Assembly (NCBI GenBank): GCA_024276655.1
Contig: JAJRWU010000107.1
Location: forward strand, 1-64,000
DNA: 64,000 bases
Source of the DNA: Planctomycetota bacterium
Lineage (GTDB): Bacteria; Planctomycetota; Planctomycetia; Pirellulales; Pirellulaceae
Direction of reading: 5' to 3'
The first letter of the stretch is position 1, and each line of letters opens with the position of its first letter. The notes below the pieces were generated by a model that had not been told where the DNA came from, did no database searches, and worked only from the letters and a program-made list of their open reading frames with translations. Below, one piece after another: positions 25,548 through 34,684 of the stretch. Both the position numbers and the translations under genes were made by a program.

Positions 25548-28202
25548 ATGAGCCGCCCGTTTATTTCCTTCGCCTCCGTAGTTTCCCTCCTTCTTTCTGG
25601 CCTCCCTCTTGCTGGAATCTCTGCTCTGGGGGCCGAGCCGCCGCAACCAGCCAGCGCCAAGGGCAAGGAGCTTTTTGATAAGCAAATTCAGCCCGCGCTG
25701 GTCAAGTATTGTTACGAGTGCCACTCCAAGAATGGGAAGAGCATTGAGGGCGGCTTGGAGTTAGACTCGCCCTCTGGCATGGCGCGCGGCGGCGATAACG
25801 GGCCGATGCTCACGCCGCATCAGGTCGATAAAAGTTCGCTGATTCGCATGCTTCGCCACGAGGAAGATGTATCGGCCATGCCGCCGGAGGAGAAGCTCAG
25901 CGACGAGGAAATCGCGATGTTCGTGGAGTGGATTCGTCTCGGCGCTCCCGACTCCCGCGCCCAAGTTGGCCCCACCATGAAAGAGCAACGCATGGAAGCG
26001 GGCAAGCGGCACTGGGCGTTCGTGCCTCTGCTGCCGGTGGCGCCTCCGCAGGTGCAACTCCAGGACTGGCCCCGCGATGCGATGATCGACCGCTTCATCC
26101 TTTCGGCCATCGAAACGCATGGCATGAAACCGGTGGCCGATGCGAACCGCCGAACGTTGGTCCGCCGTGTTTATTTTGATCTGGTTGGACTGCCGCCTTC
26201 GCCGCAGGATGTCGCGGCGTTCGTGGCCGATCAATCGCCGAACGCACTGGCCAAGCTCATTGATCGGTTGCTCGATTCTCCACAGTTTGGCGAGCGTTGG
26301 GGACGCCACTGGTTGGACGTCGTTCGTTTTGCGGAATCGAGCGGGATGGAGTTCAATTTCTCCTATCCTCATGCTTGGCCGTATCGTAATTACGTGGTCG
26401 ACGCGTTGAATCAAGACAAGCCGTACGATGTTTTCCTGCGTGAGCAAATCGCGGGCGACCTGCTGCCCGCCGCCGAGAATGAAACGCCCGCCGCTCTTGA
26501 AGCACGGCGTATTGCGCCCAGTATGTTGGCCTTTGGCCCCAAACGGCATAACTCCGGCGGCTTGGAATTTCAGATGGACGTCGTCGACGACCAGATCAAC
26601 ACCGTCACCCGTGCGATGTTGGCGATGACCGTCTCTTGCGCCCGCTGCCACGACCACAAATTCGATCCCATTCCAACGGCCGACTATTACGCCTTGGCCG
26701 GAATCTTTTTGAGCACCGAACCGCTCTATGGCACGATCAAGCAAAAGTACAGCAACAACCCCACCGACCTGCTGCCGATCGGACCCAACGCGCAAGCCAT
26801 GCACGCCGCGGCGGAAAGCCACGCCAAGAAATTGCAAGAGACCGAAAAGACATGGGTCGCCAAAAAAGAGGAACTAAAAAAAGCCGCCGAGGGTGAAAAA
26901 CTGGCCGGCGCCAAAAAAGCCGAAGTGGAAAAACGTCTCGCTAGGGCGGCTGTCGCACTGGCGGAAGCAACTGCCCAAACCGATGCCGCCTCGCAAACAG
27001 ACGCCGCCGCGGCGGAGAACCTTGCCGAACCGGCGACCCAACAAGCGTTGGACGAAGCAATTGCAAGTTTGAATAAGGCCGCGGCGCAAGTGACGGCGTT
27101 ACAAGCGGCCGCGAAGGCCCTTGAAGCCCAAGTGGCCGAACTGAAAAAGAACGCGCCGGCGCGGCCTCAGTATGCGATGAGCGTCCGTGACCGAGCGAAA
27201 CCGGCCGATACGAACATCGCGGTTCGCGGCAATTACCGAGACAAGGGTCCGCTCTCACCGCGAGGTTTTTTATCGGCCGTAGAAATCGAGAATTCGCCCC
27301 AGATTCCCGCAGACCACAGCGGCCGTTTGGAACTCGCGCAGTGGATCACCAGCCCAGACAATCCGCTCACGGCGCGCGTGATGGTGAACCGCATTTGGCA
27401 TCATTTGTTCGGCCGGGGGTTGGTCTCGACGGTCGACAATTTCGGCATGATCGGCAAACGGCCCAGTCATCCGAAATTGCTCGACGCCCTGGCCTTGCGT
27501 TTCATGCATGAAGGTTGGTCGGTCAAGCGAACGATACGCGAGATCATGCTCAGCCGAACCTACCAACTGAGTTGCACGCCCGACGCAAGGAACATGCAGA
27601 TCGATCCAAACAATCGTTTGCTTTGGCGGGCCGCGCCGCGTCGGCTGGAAGCCGAAACCATTCGCGACGCCGTGCTGGCGGTCAGCGGGCAACTCGACTT
27701 GGAACGTCCCGCCAGTTCGAGCGTCACGCCGTTGGGCGACAAACTCGTTCGAGGCATTTCGCTGGAGAAGCTCCAACCGCCGAGCAACTATCGCAGTGTG
27801 TACCTGCCGGTAGTGCGAGATTATGTACCCGAACTGTTCGATCTATTCGATTTCCCCTCACCCAGTTTGGTGAGCGGACGCCGCGCGGTGACGAATGTTC
27901 CCTCGCAGGCGCTCTACATGCGCAACTCGAAATTCATTGCCGAGCAGGCCCAGCACGCCGCCCAGCGACTGTTGGCCTCTCCGCAAGCGACCGATGACGC
28001 CGCCCGCGTCGATTTGTCGATGCAATGGGCCTTGGCCCGCGCTCCCACCGACGCCGAACGCGCCGGCGCCTTGCAACTGGTGGAGCAGGTTCGGAAGTCT
28101 CTTCCTGAAGACGACAAAACCCGCGACGCCACCGCTTGGGCCGCTTGGTTTCAAACCTTGTTCGTAACCGCCGAATTTCGTTTTTTGGTGGATATCAACT
28201 GA
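25548..28202 (+). CDS. PSD1-type cytochrome c / DUF1549 / DUF1553 protein
   Basis: An 884-residue exported protein of the planctomycete PSD1 family. A signal peptide is followed by a planctomycete cytochrome-c-like domain with the haem motif CYECH (Cys55, Cys58, His59). Then come DUF1549 (RDAMIDRFILSAIETHGMKP, FGERWGRHWLDVVRFAES) with a second CxxCH-like motif CARCHDHKFDP (about 364), an Ala/Lys/Glu-rich coiled coil (about 418-535), and DUF1553 (MVNRIWHHLFGRGLVSTVDN, IREIMLSRTYQLS). The family almost always precedes a DUF1501 gene, as here (67 bp). The proposed role is periplasmic redox-linked degradation; the biochemical function is unknown. The Ala-rich coiled coil separates the two DUFs and looks long. 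Confidence 0.92.
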   Translation: MSRPFISFASVVSLLLSGLPLAGISALGAEPPQPASAKGKELFDKQIQPALVKYCYECHSKNGKSIEGGLELDSPSGMARGGDNGPMLTPHQVDKSSLIRMLRHEEDVSAMPPEEKLSDEEIAMFVEWIRLGAPDSRAQVGPTMKEQRMEAGKRHWAFVPLLPVAPPQVQLQDWPRDAMIDRFILSAIETHGMKPVADANRRTLVRRVYFDLVGLPPSPQDVAAFVADQSPNALAKLIDRLLDSPQFGERWGRHWLDVVRFAESSGMEFNFSYPHAWPYRNYVVDALNQDKPYDVFLREQIAGDLLPAAENETPAALEARRIAPSMLAFGPKRHNSGGLEFQMDVVDDQINTVTRAMLAMTVSCARCHDHKFDPIPTADYYALAGIFLSTEPLYGTIKQKYSNNPTDLLPIGPNAQAMHAAAESHAKKLQETEKTWVAKKEELKKAAEGEKLAGAKKAEVEKRLARAAVALAEATAQTDAASQTDAAAAENLAEPATQQALDEAIASLNKAAAQVTALQAAAKALEAQVAELKKNAPARPQYAMSVRDRAKPADTNIAVRGNYRDKGPLSPRGFLSAVEIENSPQIPADHSGRLELAQWITSPDNPLTARVMVNRIWHHLFGRGLVSTVDNFGMIGKRPSHPKLLDALALRFMHEGWSVKRTIREIMLSRTYQLSCTPDARNMQIDPNNRLLWRAAPRRLEAETIRDAVLAVSGQLDLERPASSSVTPLGDKLVRGISLEKLQPPSNYRSVYLPVVRDYVPELFDLFDFPSPSLVSGRRAVTNVPSQALYMRNSKFIAEQAQHAAQRLLASPQATDDAARVDLSMQWALARAPTDAERAGALQLVEQVRKSLPEDDKTRDATAWAAWFQTLFVTAEFRFLVDIN

Positions 28203-28269
28203 TCGTTTCGTGATTGGAAGAATGCTAGACGCAGTACCGTCACAAGGAACATCAAGGAGTTTTTCTCCC

Positions 28270-29679
28270 ATGGCCAACAACGCACCACAGACGCCGCCCG
28301 TTCATAAAACGCCGTCTCATAAAACGCCACTCTCTCGACGTCAATGGCTCCAGGCAACCGCCGGCGGTCTAGGAGGTTTGACGCTCACCGGCTTGGCGCC
28401 CCGCTCGAGCGCCGCCGGGTTGCTCTCGCCAAAGAAACCACACTTCGCCCCCAAGGCGAAACGCGTCATCTTTCTGTTCATCAACGGCGGACCTTCGCAG
28501 TTCGAATCGTTCGATCACAAACCGGAATTGAAGGCCAACGGCGGCAGGAAGGGCGTGAAAAAAGGAACGCTTCTGGCCCCGCTCTACGAATTCGCCCAAT
28601 ACGGCGAGAGCGGAATGTGGATCTCGGAAGCCTTCCCGCACCTAGCCCAGCAAGCCGACAGCCTCTGCATGCTCAACGGCATGACAGCGCCCAGCCGCGC
28701 GCATCCGATCGCGATTCCGATGCTGCACACCGGCGAATTCCAATTCGTGCGGCCTTCGTTCGGGGCCTGGGTGCTGTATGGCCTGGGAACCGAAAACCAG
28801 AACCTGCCCGGATTTTTCACCATCAAACCGACGCGCACCTTCGGCGGACCGGCGAACTACGGCAGCGCATTCCTGCCAAGCACGTTCCAAGCCACCCGCC
28901 TTGGTTGGGACGGCCAACCGGTGAAGAACGCCTCGATCCGAAACCTCAGCGCCAGCCACGGCCTTTCCTCTTCCTCCGCCCTGAGTTCGCTGGAGTTGGC
29001 GCAGAAAATGAACCAACGACTTCTTGGTCAAACTCCCGACGTGCAAGGCGTGATCGACTCACTCACCTTGAGCGAACAGATGCAAGACACCGTTCCCGAA
29101 GTGATGGATATCAGCCGCGAATCGAAAGACACCTTGGCCATGTACGGCATCGATGGCGGACCGGCCGACGATTTTGGCCGGCAGTGTTTGTTGGCCCGCC
29201 GTCTGACGGAGTCGGGCGTGCGGTTTGTTGAAGTCAGCTCCAGCGGCTGGGATCATCACAGCGGTCTCGACAAATTCAAGGACAAAGCCCAGCAAATCGA
29301 TAAACCGATTGCCGCCCTGTTGGCCGACCTCAAACGACGCGGCCTCTTGGAAGATACGCTCGTCCTCTGGAGCGGCGAATTCGGCCGCGAACCCGAAACG
29401 CAAGTTCTGGAAGGCAAGGAAACCCTCGGTCGCGACCACAACGCCACCGGCTACACCGCTTGGCTGGCCGGCGGCGGTTGCCGCGCCGGTTTAACACACG
29501 GCTTGACCGACGAATTCGGCTACAAAACCGTCGAAGGCGAGGTGCATCTTCACGACCTCCACGCCACCATGTTGCACCTGTTGGGCCTCGACCACACCAA
29601 ACTTGTGTTCCGCTATGGCGGCCGCGACTTCCGCCTGACCAACATCCATGGGAACGTGGTTCACGATATCATCGGCTAG
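28270..29679 (+). CDS. DUF1501 family Tat-exported protein
   Basis: A 469-residue protein with a twin-arginine-type leader (SRRQWLQATAGGLGGLTLTG) followed by a DUF1501 domain of the alkaline-phosphatase/sulfatase-like fold: AKRVIFLFINGGPSQFESFD, GGPADDFGRQCLLARRL, VEVSSSGWDHHSGL, LVLWSGEFGREPETQ, GRDHNATGYTAWLAGGG and LHDLHATMLHLLGLDH. It pairs with the preceding PSD1 gene, from which it is separated by 67 bp and a good SD (AAGGAG, 28254-28259). The ATG at 28270 was chosen by SD spacing. The stop codon TAG is the first three bases of inverted repeat D. Confidence 0.92.
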   Translation: MANNAPQTPPVHKTPSHKTPLSRRQWLQATAGGLGGLTLTGLAPRSSAAGLLSPKKPHFAPKAKRVIFLFINGGPSQFESFDHKPELKANGGRKGVKKGTLLAPLYEFAQYGESGMWISEAFPHLAQQADSLCMLNGMTAPSRAHPIAIPMLHTGEFQFVRPSFGAWVLYGLGTENQNLPGFFTIKPTRTFGGPANYGSAFLPSTFQATRLGWDGQPVKNASIRNLSASHGLSSSSALSSLELAQKMNQRLLGQTPDVQGVIDSLTLSEQMQDTVPEVMDISRESKDTLAMYGIDGGPADDFGRQCLLARRLTESGVRFVEVSSSGWDHHSGLDKFKDKAQQIDKPIAALLADLKRRGLLEDTLVLWSGEFGREPETQVLEGKETLGRDHNATGYTAWLAGGGCRAGLTHGLTDEFGYKTVEGEVHLHDLHATMLHLLGLDHTKLVFRYGGRDFRLTNIHGNVVHDIIG

Positions 29680-29800
29680 TGCTTTGTCACAGCTAAGAAT
29701 TAGATATCAGCCGCAGGGCGCTAGCCCACGGTTTTCCTGCTCAGAACCGTGGGCTAGCGCCCTGCGGCTGATCCTGAAATTAAGCTGTGACAAAGCACTA
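29677..29800. repeat. Long inverted repeat (family D) overlapping the DUF1501 stop codon
   Basis: TAGTGCTTTGTCACAGCT at 29677 is mirrored by AGCTGTGACAAAGCACTA ending at 29800, and CAGCCGCAGGGCGCTAGCCC is mirrored by the reverse complement further in, leaving a short loop. The whole 124 bp forms one hairpin with a few mismatches. It has MITE-like geometry and supplies the TAG of the upstream gene. Confidence 0.93.
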
Positions 29801-29880
29801 GGGGCTGGTCCCGAAATAAGTACCCGGTTGTAGCTCGAAAAAGCCCGGCATTTTGAAAATGCCGGGCTTTTAATTCGCTA
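29801..29880. repeat. Dispersed palindromic repeat, family A (copy 5)
   Basis: Left flank CTGGTCCCGAAATAAGTACC and core hairpin 29839-29871 match the family. The right flank is cut after AATTCGCT by the start of repeat B4. It is sandwiched between repeats D and B4 with no spacer. Confidence 0.9.
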
Positions 29881-30001
29881 AGCATCGAGCGGAAAATTAG
29901 TGTCGTAGCCATGCTCGCCAGAGCGTGGGATGGTTCACCGCTCACCCACCGTCTGGCGACGATGGCTACGCAAATGCGACCGTTATTTATCGAGCGGTGC
30001 T
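29881..30001 (+). repeat. Dispersed palindromic repeat, family B (copy 4, full)
   Basis: 121 bp from AGCATCGAGCGGAAAATTAG to TTATTTATCGAGCGGTGCT. Nearly identical to copy 3 apart from CGACGATGG versus CGAGCATGG in the right arm. It directly follows repeat A5. Confidence 0.93.
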
Positions 30002-30021
30002 AAGTTATTTACGGACGCGTC

Positions 30022-30474
30022 CTAACGCGGGAGAATGACGTCGGCCCGCCAGAAGCGCCGCAACTCGACGACCAACGCCAGGAACTTTTCCAGGTTCACG
30101 GGTTTGGTGATGAAGCTTTGCACGTTATAGGCTTCGCATTGACGACGATCTTGTTCGTCGTCGGACGCCGACATCACCACCACTGGCACCTGCTCCAGGC
30201 TTTCGTTGCGGCGAATTTCGGCCAGCACTTCGATCCCATCTAATTTGGGAAGGCGCAGGTCCAGCAGAATCAAATCGGGCCGCGGCGACTGGGCGAATTT
30301 GTTTTTATGATTCAAAAACTCCACCGCCTCCAGCCCGTCGCGAAACAAGGTCAGCCGATGCTTCACGGGGCTCGAACGCAGCGCGCCCATCGTTAATCGG
30401 GCTTGGGGGAGGCTGTCTTCGATGAGCATGATTTCCATGCGCCAGCCAACCGTTTTTTCGAGAGGATCGTGCAT
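30022..30474 (-). CDS. Single-domain response regulator (Rcp1-like)
   Basis: A 150-residue receiver-only protein, probably phosphorylated by an unlinked histidine kinase. It shows the acidic pair in IMLIEDSLPQARL, the phosphoacceptor Asp in LILLDLRLPKLDGIEVLAEI, the switch Ser in VVVMSASDDEQD and the conserved Lys in SFITKPVNLEKFL. There is no output domain, as in Rcp1-type regulators. The ATG overlaps the TAA of the upstream anti-sigma-like gene by one base (TAATG), which indicates translational coupling. This ties it to the ECF sigma operon and suggests it may influence sigma-factor control; that is inference. Confidence 0.9.
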   Translation of the reverse strand: MHDPLEKTVGWRMEIMLIEDSLPQARLTMGALRSSPVKHRLTLFRDGLEAVEFLNHKNKFAQSPRPDLILLDLRLPKLDGIEVLAEIRRNESLEQVPVVVMSASDDEQDRRQCEAYNVQSFITKPVNLEKFLALVVELRRFWRADVILPR

Positions 30475-32021
30475 TATTTTTTGGGTTCTTCGGAACGTGA
30501 ACGGGGCCGACCGTTGTTCGGCTGTTCGGCTTTGTCTTCTCTCGAATCCGGCTGTGCGGCGTTCTCTTCGCCGCGAATACGAAAACCTCTGCCGGGTGCG
30601 AACGGCGGCCGCCGATGCTCCGCTCCGGCAGGAGGCCCTGAGCCATATCGAAAACCAGACCTGCCGCGCGGCGGGCGAACGCCATGGGAGCCGGGCCAAC
30701 TGCGAAATTTGTATCCGTAATACAAGCGTCTTAGCTTGGCTCGCATTTCATCGGGAGGCAGCTCCTCCAGTTGATTTCTGGTGCGAGGATCGAGCCGTTT
30801 GGTGAGGAATTCCTTGAGTTCGTCTTCGCTCGGAGATCCCATCACGCGTGTAAAAACGGCGACTCGAATCCATTCCTCGATCAGCTTACCTTGCCCCTGG
30901 ACTTGCTGCGCCTGCCGAAACGATTTGCGAGCTTCGGCCGAGAGCATTGCCAGCAGCTCCTCTTCCTCGCCCGCGTTGGGTCGGGGAAAGTGCTTCGTGT
31001 GCATCATCATGGCGCGTGCGAGTGCATGCCGCTTATGCCTTGCATCGTGTGTGCGTTCGAGGCGCGTGCGGACGTCTCGGGGGAGTTCGGCGAGCCATGC
31101 TTCTTCATGACGCGTAAAAAATCCATCGAGCCAATGAAATATGGCTTTGAGGTCGTGATCGGAGAGCTCTCGACTGACAATTTCGCTGAAGTGAAGTTTT
31201 TGCTGTTCTTGGCGCAGTTCTTCAATTCGGACGATTTTTTCCTCGGCCGACAAACTAAGCAGTTCGGCGCGTTGGCGGGAATCGAGCGTTTTGACCCAAT
31301 CGCTATAGCACTTCGCCAGCTTCAGGAGTTCCGAGGATCGAGGATCGTTGTTGAGTTGCTTGTGCAATGTTTCGATGCGTTGTTGTTCTTTGTCATCAAG
31401 GCCGACGAACTTCTCCCATCGGCGGCGAACGGCGTCTTGTTCGGCGCGCGACATCGCATCGATTCCGGCCCTGCGCTGCGCCAACGACTCCTGTCCAGCG
31501 TTTCCAGACTCGGGGGCGGCGTTTTCTGCTTCCTGCTGGAACAGTCCCGATTCATGGAGTTGCTGTAGAAATGCGAGGCTCTCCGCATGGCGATAAACGT
31601 CGAGGTTGTCGATGATCGGCAGATCGTGCAGCAAGGCGTTGTCGGCGCGGTTGAAAAACAGGGAGGCGCCGCCGAAACCTCCCACCGCCGCAGTGAGAAT
31701 CGCGATGCTGCAAATCGCGAACCACTTGGTTTGCCGCTTCGCTGCGCGAGCGTTGGAATCTTGGTTGTCGGCGGCGGCCGAAACGGCCACCATTTGCACC
31801 GTCGTTTGCACAAACGACTCACTCACCGCCGGAGAAGGCAAGTGGTCGAGCAACTCCCAAGCTTCTTGCAACGACTGAAGACTGCGGCGGTAGTTAGCGT
31901 CTTGGCCCAATTTACGTTCAATGCGCGCGCAGGAGTCGGTATCTAGTTCGCCATCGAGGTAGGCGACCAGCTCCTCCGATTCCGGATTATTCGCCGCGAC
32001 GGTGTTTGTTTCGTCGTTCAT
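30474..32021 (-). CDS. Putative anti-sigma factor with periplasmic helical sensor domain
   Basis: A 515-residue protein with an N-terminal cytoplasmic domain resembling anti-sigma domains (ELVAYLDGELDTDSCARIER, about 18-37), though without the zinc-binding HxxxCxxC. One membrane span (about 101-123, FAICSIAILTAAVGGFGGAS) follows. Then comes a large highly charged helical region (about 150-420) with repeats of the type AEQDAVRRRWEKF, LDSRQRAELLSLSAEEKIVR and LSAEARKSFRQAQQ, and an Arg/Pro/Gly-rich tail. It lies 87 bp downstream of an ECF sigma gene on the same strand, the usual sigma/anti-sigma order. The signal sensed is unknown. Confidence 0.78.
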   Translation of the reverse strand: MNDETNTVAANNPESEELVAYLDGELDTDSCARIERKLGQDANYRRSLQSLQEAWELLDHLPSPAVSESFVQTTVQMVAVSAAADNQDSNARAAKRQTKWFAICSIAILTAAVGGFGGASLFFNRADNALLHDLPIIDNLDVYRHAESLAFLQQLHESGLFQQEAENAAPESGNAGQESLAQRRAGIDAMSRAEQDAVRRRWEKFVGLDDKEQQRIETLHKQLNNDPRSSELLKLAKCYSDWVKTLDSRQRAELLSLSAEEKIVRIEELRQEQQKLHFSEIVSRELSDHDLKAIFHWLDGFFTRHEEAWLAELPRDVRTRLERTHDARHKRHALARAMMMHTKHFPRPNAGEEEELLAMLSAEARKSFRQAQQVQGQGKLIEEWIRVAVFTRVMGSPSEDELKEFLTKRLDPRTRNQLEELPPDEMRAKLRRLYYGYKFRSWPGSHGVRPPRGRSGFRYGSGPPAGAEHRRPPFAPGRGFRIRGEENAAQPDSREDKAEQPNNGRPRSRSEEPKK

Positions 32022-32108
32022 TGGACGGTCAATCAGTAATAAAAACGTTTCAGGCGCTCGGCGCGACCGTTAGTCGTTCGCGCGGTTGGCGTCCACGGTG
32101 GGGGCGTT

Positions 32109-32753
32109 TTAGCCCGCCGCCGGTTTGGCGCCGTCTTGCACATAAGGATCAAGCACGGTTCTCAGGTTCTCCCGCGCACGCGACAACAACGATTTCACGG
32201 CTTGGGTGGTTAGCTCCATGGATTCGGCAATATCGGCGTAACTCATTCCCTCAAATTTCGAGAGCAACATCGCCATGCGTTGTCGTTCGTTTAATGTTTC
32301 GATAGCCAGTCGCACAACTTCGGCCATCTCGGCGTTGTCGAGTTGGCGCGTGGGCATGGCCCCGCTGGCTTCCAGCGCCATCTGCTCTAACGACGACGCC
32401 GAAAACGAGCCGCTCTCAGAGGCGCGCACCTGCACCTCCCTTCTTCGCGCATTGGAGCGCAAAGCGTTTCGAGCAACATTATTGGCGATGGTAAACAGCC
32501 ACGTGGAAAACTTGGCGCCCGGCGTATATGTTTTTCGGGCTCGATAAACTCTCAAAAAGACCTCTTGTGCGAGGTCTTCGGCGTTGCGGCGGCGACCCAC
32601 CATGTGTTCGAGCACGGTAATCAAACGGCTTTGGTAGCGCAGAACGAGTTCCTCGAACGCGGCGGCGTGGTCGTCGCGCACTTGCAGCATCAGTCGAACG
32701 TCAGGGTCGGTCGACTCATAATTGATTTCAGGGGAAGGTTCCGTTACCGACAA
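32109..32753 (-). CDS. ECF-type RNA polymerase sigma factor
   Basis: A 214-residue group-4 sigma-70 factor. Region 2 spans about residues 20-90 (DHAAAFEELVLRYQSRLITV, NAEDLAQEVFLRVYRARKTY, FSTWLFTIANNVARN) and region 4 about 145-205 (LNERQRMAMLLSKFEGMSYA, IAESMELTTQAVKSLLSRAR). It is first in a three-gene set with a membrane anti-sigma-like protein and a response regulator. The N-terminal extension (about 18 residues) and the Ser/Ala-rich linker between regions 2 and 4 are of normal size. Target promoters are not evident in this window. Confidence 0.92.
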   Translation of the reverse strand: MSVTEPSPEINYESTDPDVRLMLQVRDDHAAAFEELVLRYQSRLITVLEHMVGRRRNAEDLAQEVFLRVYRARKTYTPGAKFSTWLFTIANNVARNALRSNARRREVQVRASESGSFSASSLEQMALEASGAMPTRQLDNAEMAEVVRLAIETLNERQRMAMLLSKFEGMSYADIAESMELTTQAVKSLLSRARENLRTVLDPYVQDGAKPAAG

Positions 32754-33274
32754 GTCGGGCTCCTATGGCTTCACGACCTTTTATTTTTCCGCCCATGATC
32801 AAGCAACACACGCCCGCTCTCCACAAACCCGCCTGGGAACGAGGGCGTTTGATGCTCCCCTAAGTTTAGGTCAATCCATTCTCGGGGGCCAGTTGTCCTC
32901 TGGCACGCTCTTCCTCGCACAACGGGGCTGGCGTCCTTGGTGGGGCTGGCGTCCTTGGTATTGAACACCGACTTGGGGCAACAGTTCCTGAAAAACCTGC
33001 TTCGCTTCCATAAAACTCGCACCGCTGGTCCGTTGCGTTGTTGCCTTGTTCGACGACTGGCGACGATTGTACCGCGTTCAAATCCGCACAAGCGGACCCG
33101 CCCCAAGCATACGACACGGGCGAAGAGCACTTTTCGGTTTTGCGGTTGGAACAAAGCTGGGCTGTTTCAACCCCCAATTCCAGACGTGGCCTATGTTTTT
33201 AATAGGGGAGAGGTTCATCGGCGCCGTTGACTCGTTTTTGCACACAACATTTTTTTTATGCATTTGATGATTCC
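32754..33274. other. 521-bp divergent intergenic region
   Basis: It separates the ECF sigma gene from the sugar transferase gene. An 18-bp exact direct repeat (GGGGCTGGCGTCCTTGGT, 32924-32941 and 32942-32959) is the only structure I see. It must carry promoters for both directions. Confidence 0.5.
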
Positions 33275-34684
33275 ATGCATTTGCCAAACAAGAATCTTCG
33301 TCAGGAAGGAACGCCGCTGGACAGCCTCTTTCGGCTACTTGACCCCTTTTGCATCGGGGGCAGCCTGCTGGCCGTGATCTGGCTGAATCAGGCCCACTTG
33401 GGAGAGCGGGCCTGGCTTTCGGCCGCCGTGGCAATCGCGGCATACTTGTTTGTGGCTGAGGTGTTCGGATTATACCGCCCTTGGCGAGGCGATACCGTGG
33501 AGCGGGAACTCTGTTGCGTGGCCGCCGCCTGGACCGGCGCCGTCGGTTTGTTCTTCGCCACGATTGGCCTTTTCGACTTCAACATCGGCATCGTCCAACA
33601 CCATTTGTTGGCGTGGTTCACAATCACCCCGCTGCTCCTGATCAGTGTTCGCGTGGTCGTTCGAAACGTGCTTCAGATGCTCCGCGCTCGCGGATTCAAC
33701 ACGCGCACCGTGGCGATTGTGGGCGTCAACGAATTGGGGCTGCAACTGGCCCGGCAAATTCTGGCCTCACCGGAAATGGGGCTCAAACTCAAAGGTTTCT
33801 ACGACGACCGGTCCGTGGCCCGTTCGTTCAAACTCCCCGACGATTATCACCAACGGTTGGGCAGCGTCGACGAACTGCTGAAATGTGCGCAACAGGGCGA
33901 CGTCGACGCCGTGTATGTCACGCTTCCGTTACGGGCTGAAGAACGCACGCGACACATTCTAGATCAGCTGAGCGATTCGACGGCGTCGGTTTATCTGGTG
34001 CCTGATTTATTCGTTTTTCAACTGCTGCATTCGCGCTGGGTCAATCTGGGCGGCTTGGCCGTGGTGAGTGTTTTCGAGACGCCCTTCTATGGAGTCGACG
34101 GCGCCGTAAAACGACTCTGCGACTTGGTGTTCGGCAGCATTATTCTGACGCTGCTTTCCCCCTTGATGCTGCTGATTGCGTTGTTGGTCAAACTGACATC
34201 GCCCGGACCTGTGTTTTTCCGGCAGCGACGTTACGGGCTCGACGGCCGCGAGATTTTTGTTTGGAAATTTCGTTCGATGCGCGTCTGTGAAGATGGGCCA
34301 ACCATCGCACAAGCCACACAGGGCGACGTCCGCATCACCAAGTTGGGCGCGTTCATTCGCAAAACCTCGCTCGACGAACTGCCGCAACTTTTCAATGTGT
34401 TGTTCGGCAATATGTCGTTGGTGGGGCCGCGTCCTCATGCGTCGGCGCATAACGAACAGTACCGGGGCCGCATTCAAGGGTACATGCTGCGGCACAAGGT
34501 CAAGCCGGGAATCACGGGGCTGGCGCAAGTGAATGGTTGGCGGGGCGAAACCGACACCCTGGAAAAAATGGAACGCCGCGTGGAGTGCGACCATCAATAC
34601 ATTCGCGAATGGTCGCTCTGGTTGGATTTGAAAATACTATTTCGCACCATTTTCGTAGTGTTATCGAGGCAGAATGCTTACTGA
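33275..34684 (+). CDS. Undecaprenyl-phosphate sugar phosphotransferase (exopolysaccharide initiation)
   Basis: A 469-residue inner-membrane polyprenyl glycosylphosphotransferase of the WcaJ/CpsE type that transfers a sugar-1-phosphate to undecaprenyl phosphate, starting an exopolysaccharide repeat unit. There are N-terminal membrane helices (about 20-140) and a CoA-binding-like domain (VAIVGVNELGLQLARQIL). The C-terminal bacterial sugar transferase domain has a fifth hydrophobic segment (FGSIILTLLSPLMLLIALLV), FFRQRRYGLDGREIFVWKFR, the Asp/Glu motif KTSLDELPQLFNVLFGNMS and VGPRP, and HKVKPGITGLAQVNGWRGET. It overlaps the next gene by 11 bp. No polymerase or flippase is in view. Confidence 0.92.
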   Translation: MHLPNKNLRQEGTPLDSLFRLLDPFCIGGSLLAVIWLNQAHLGERAWLSAAVAIAAYLFVAEVFGLYRPWRGDTVERELCCVAAAWTGAVGLFFATIGLFDFNIGIVQHHLLAWFTITPLLLISVRVVVRNVLQMLRARGFNTRTVAIVGVNELGLQLARQILASPEMGLKLKGFYDDRSVARSFKLPDDYHQRLGSVDELLKCAQQGDVDAVYVTLPLRAEERTRHILDQLSDSTASVYLVPDLFVFQLLHSRWVNLGGLAVVSVFETPFYGVDGAVKRLCDLVFGSIILTLLSPLMLLIALLVKLTSPGPVFFRQRRYGLDGREIFVWKFRSMRVCEDGPTIAQATQGDVRITKLGAFIRKTSLDELPQLFNVLFGNMSLVGPRPHASAHNEQYRGRIQGYMLRHKVKPGITGLAQVNGWRGETDTLEKMERRVECDHQYIREWSLWLDLKILFRTIFVVLSRQNAY

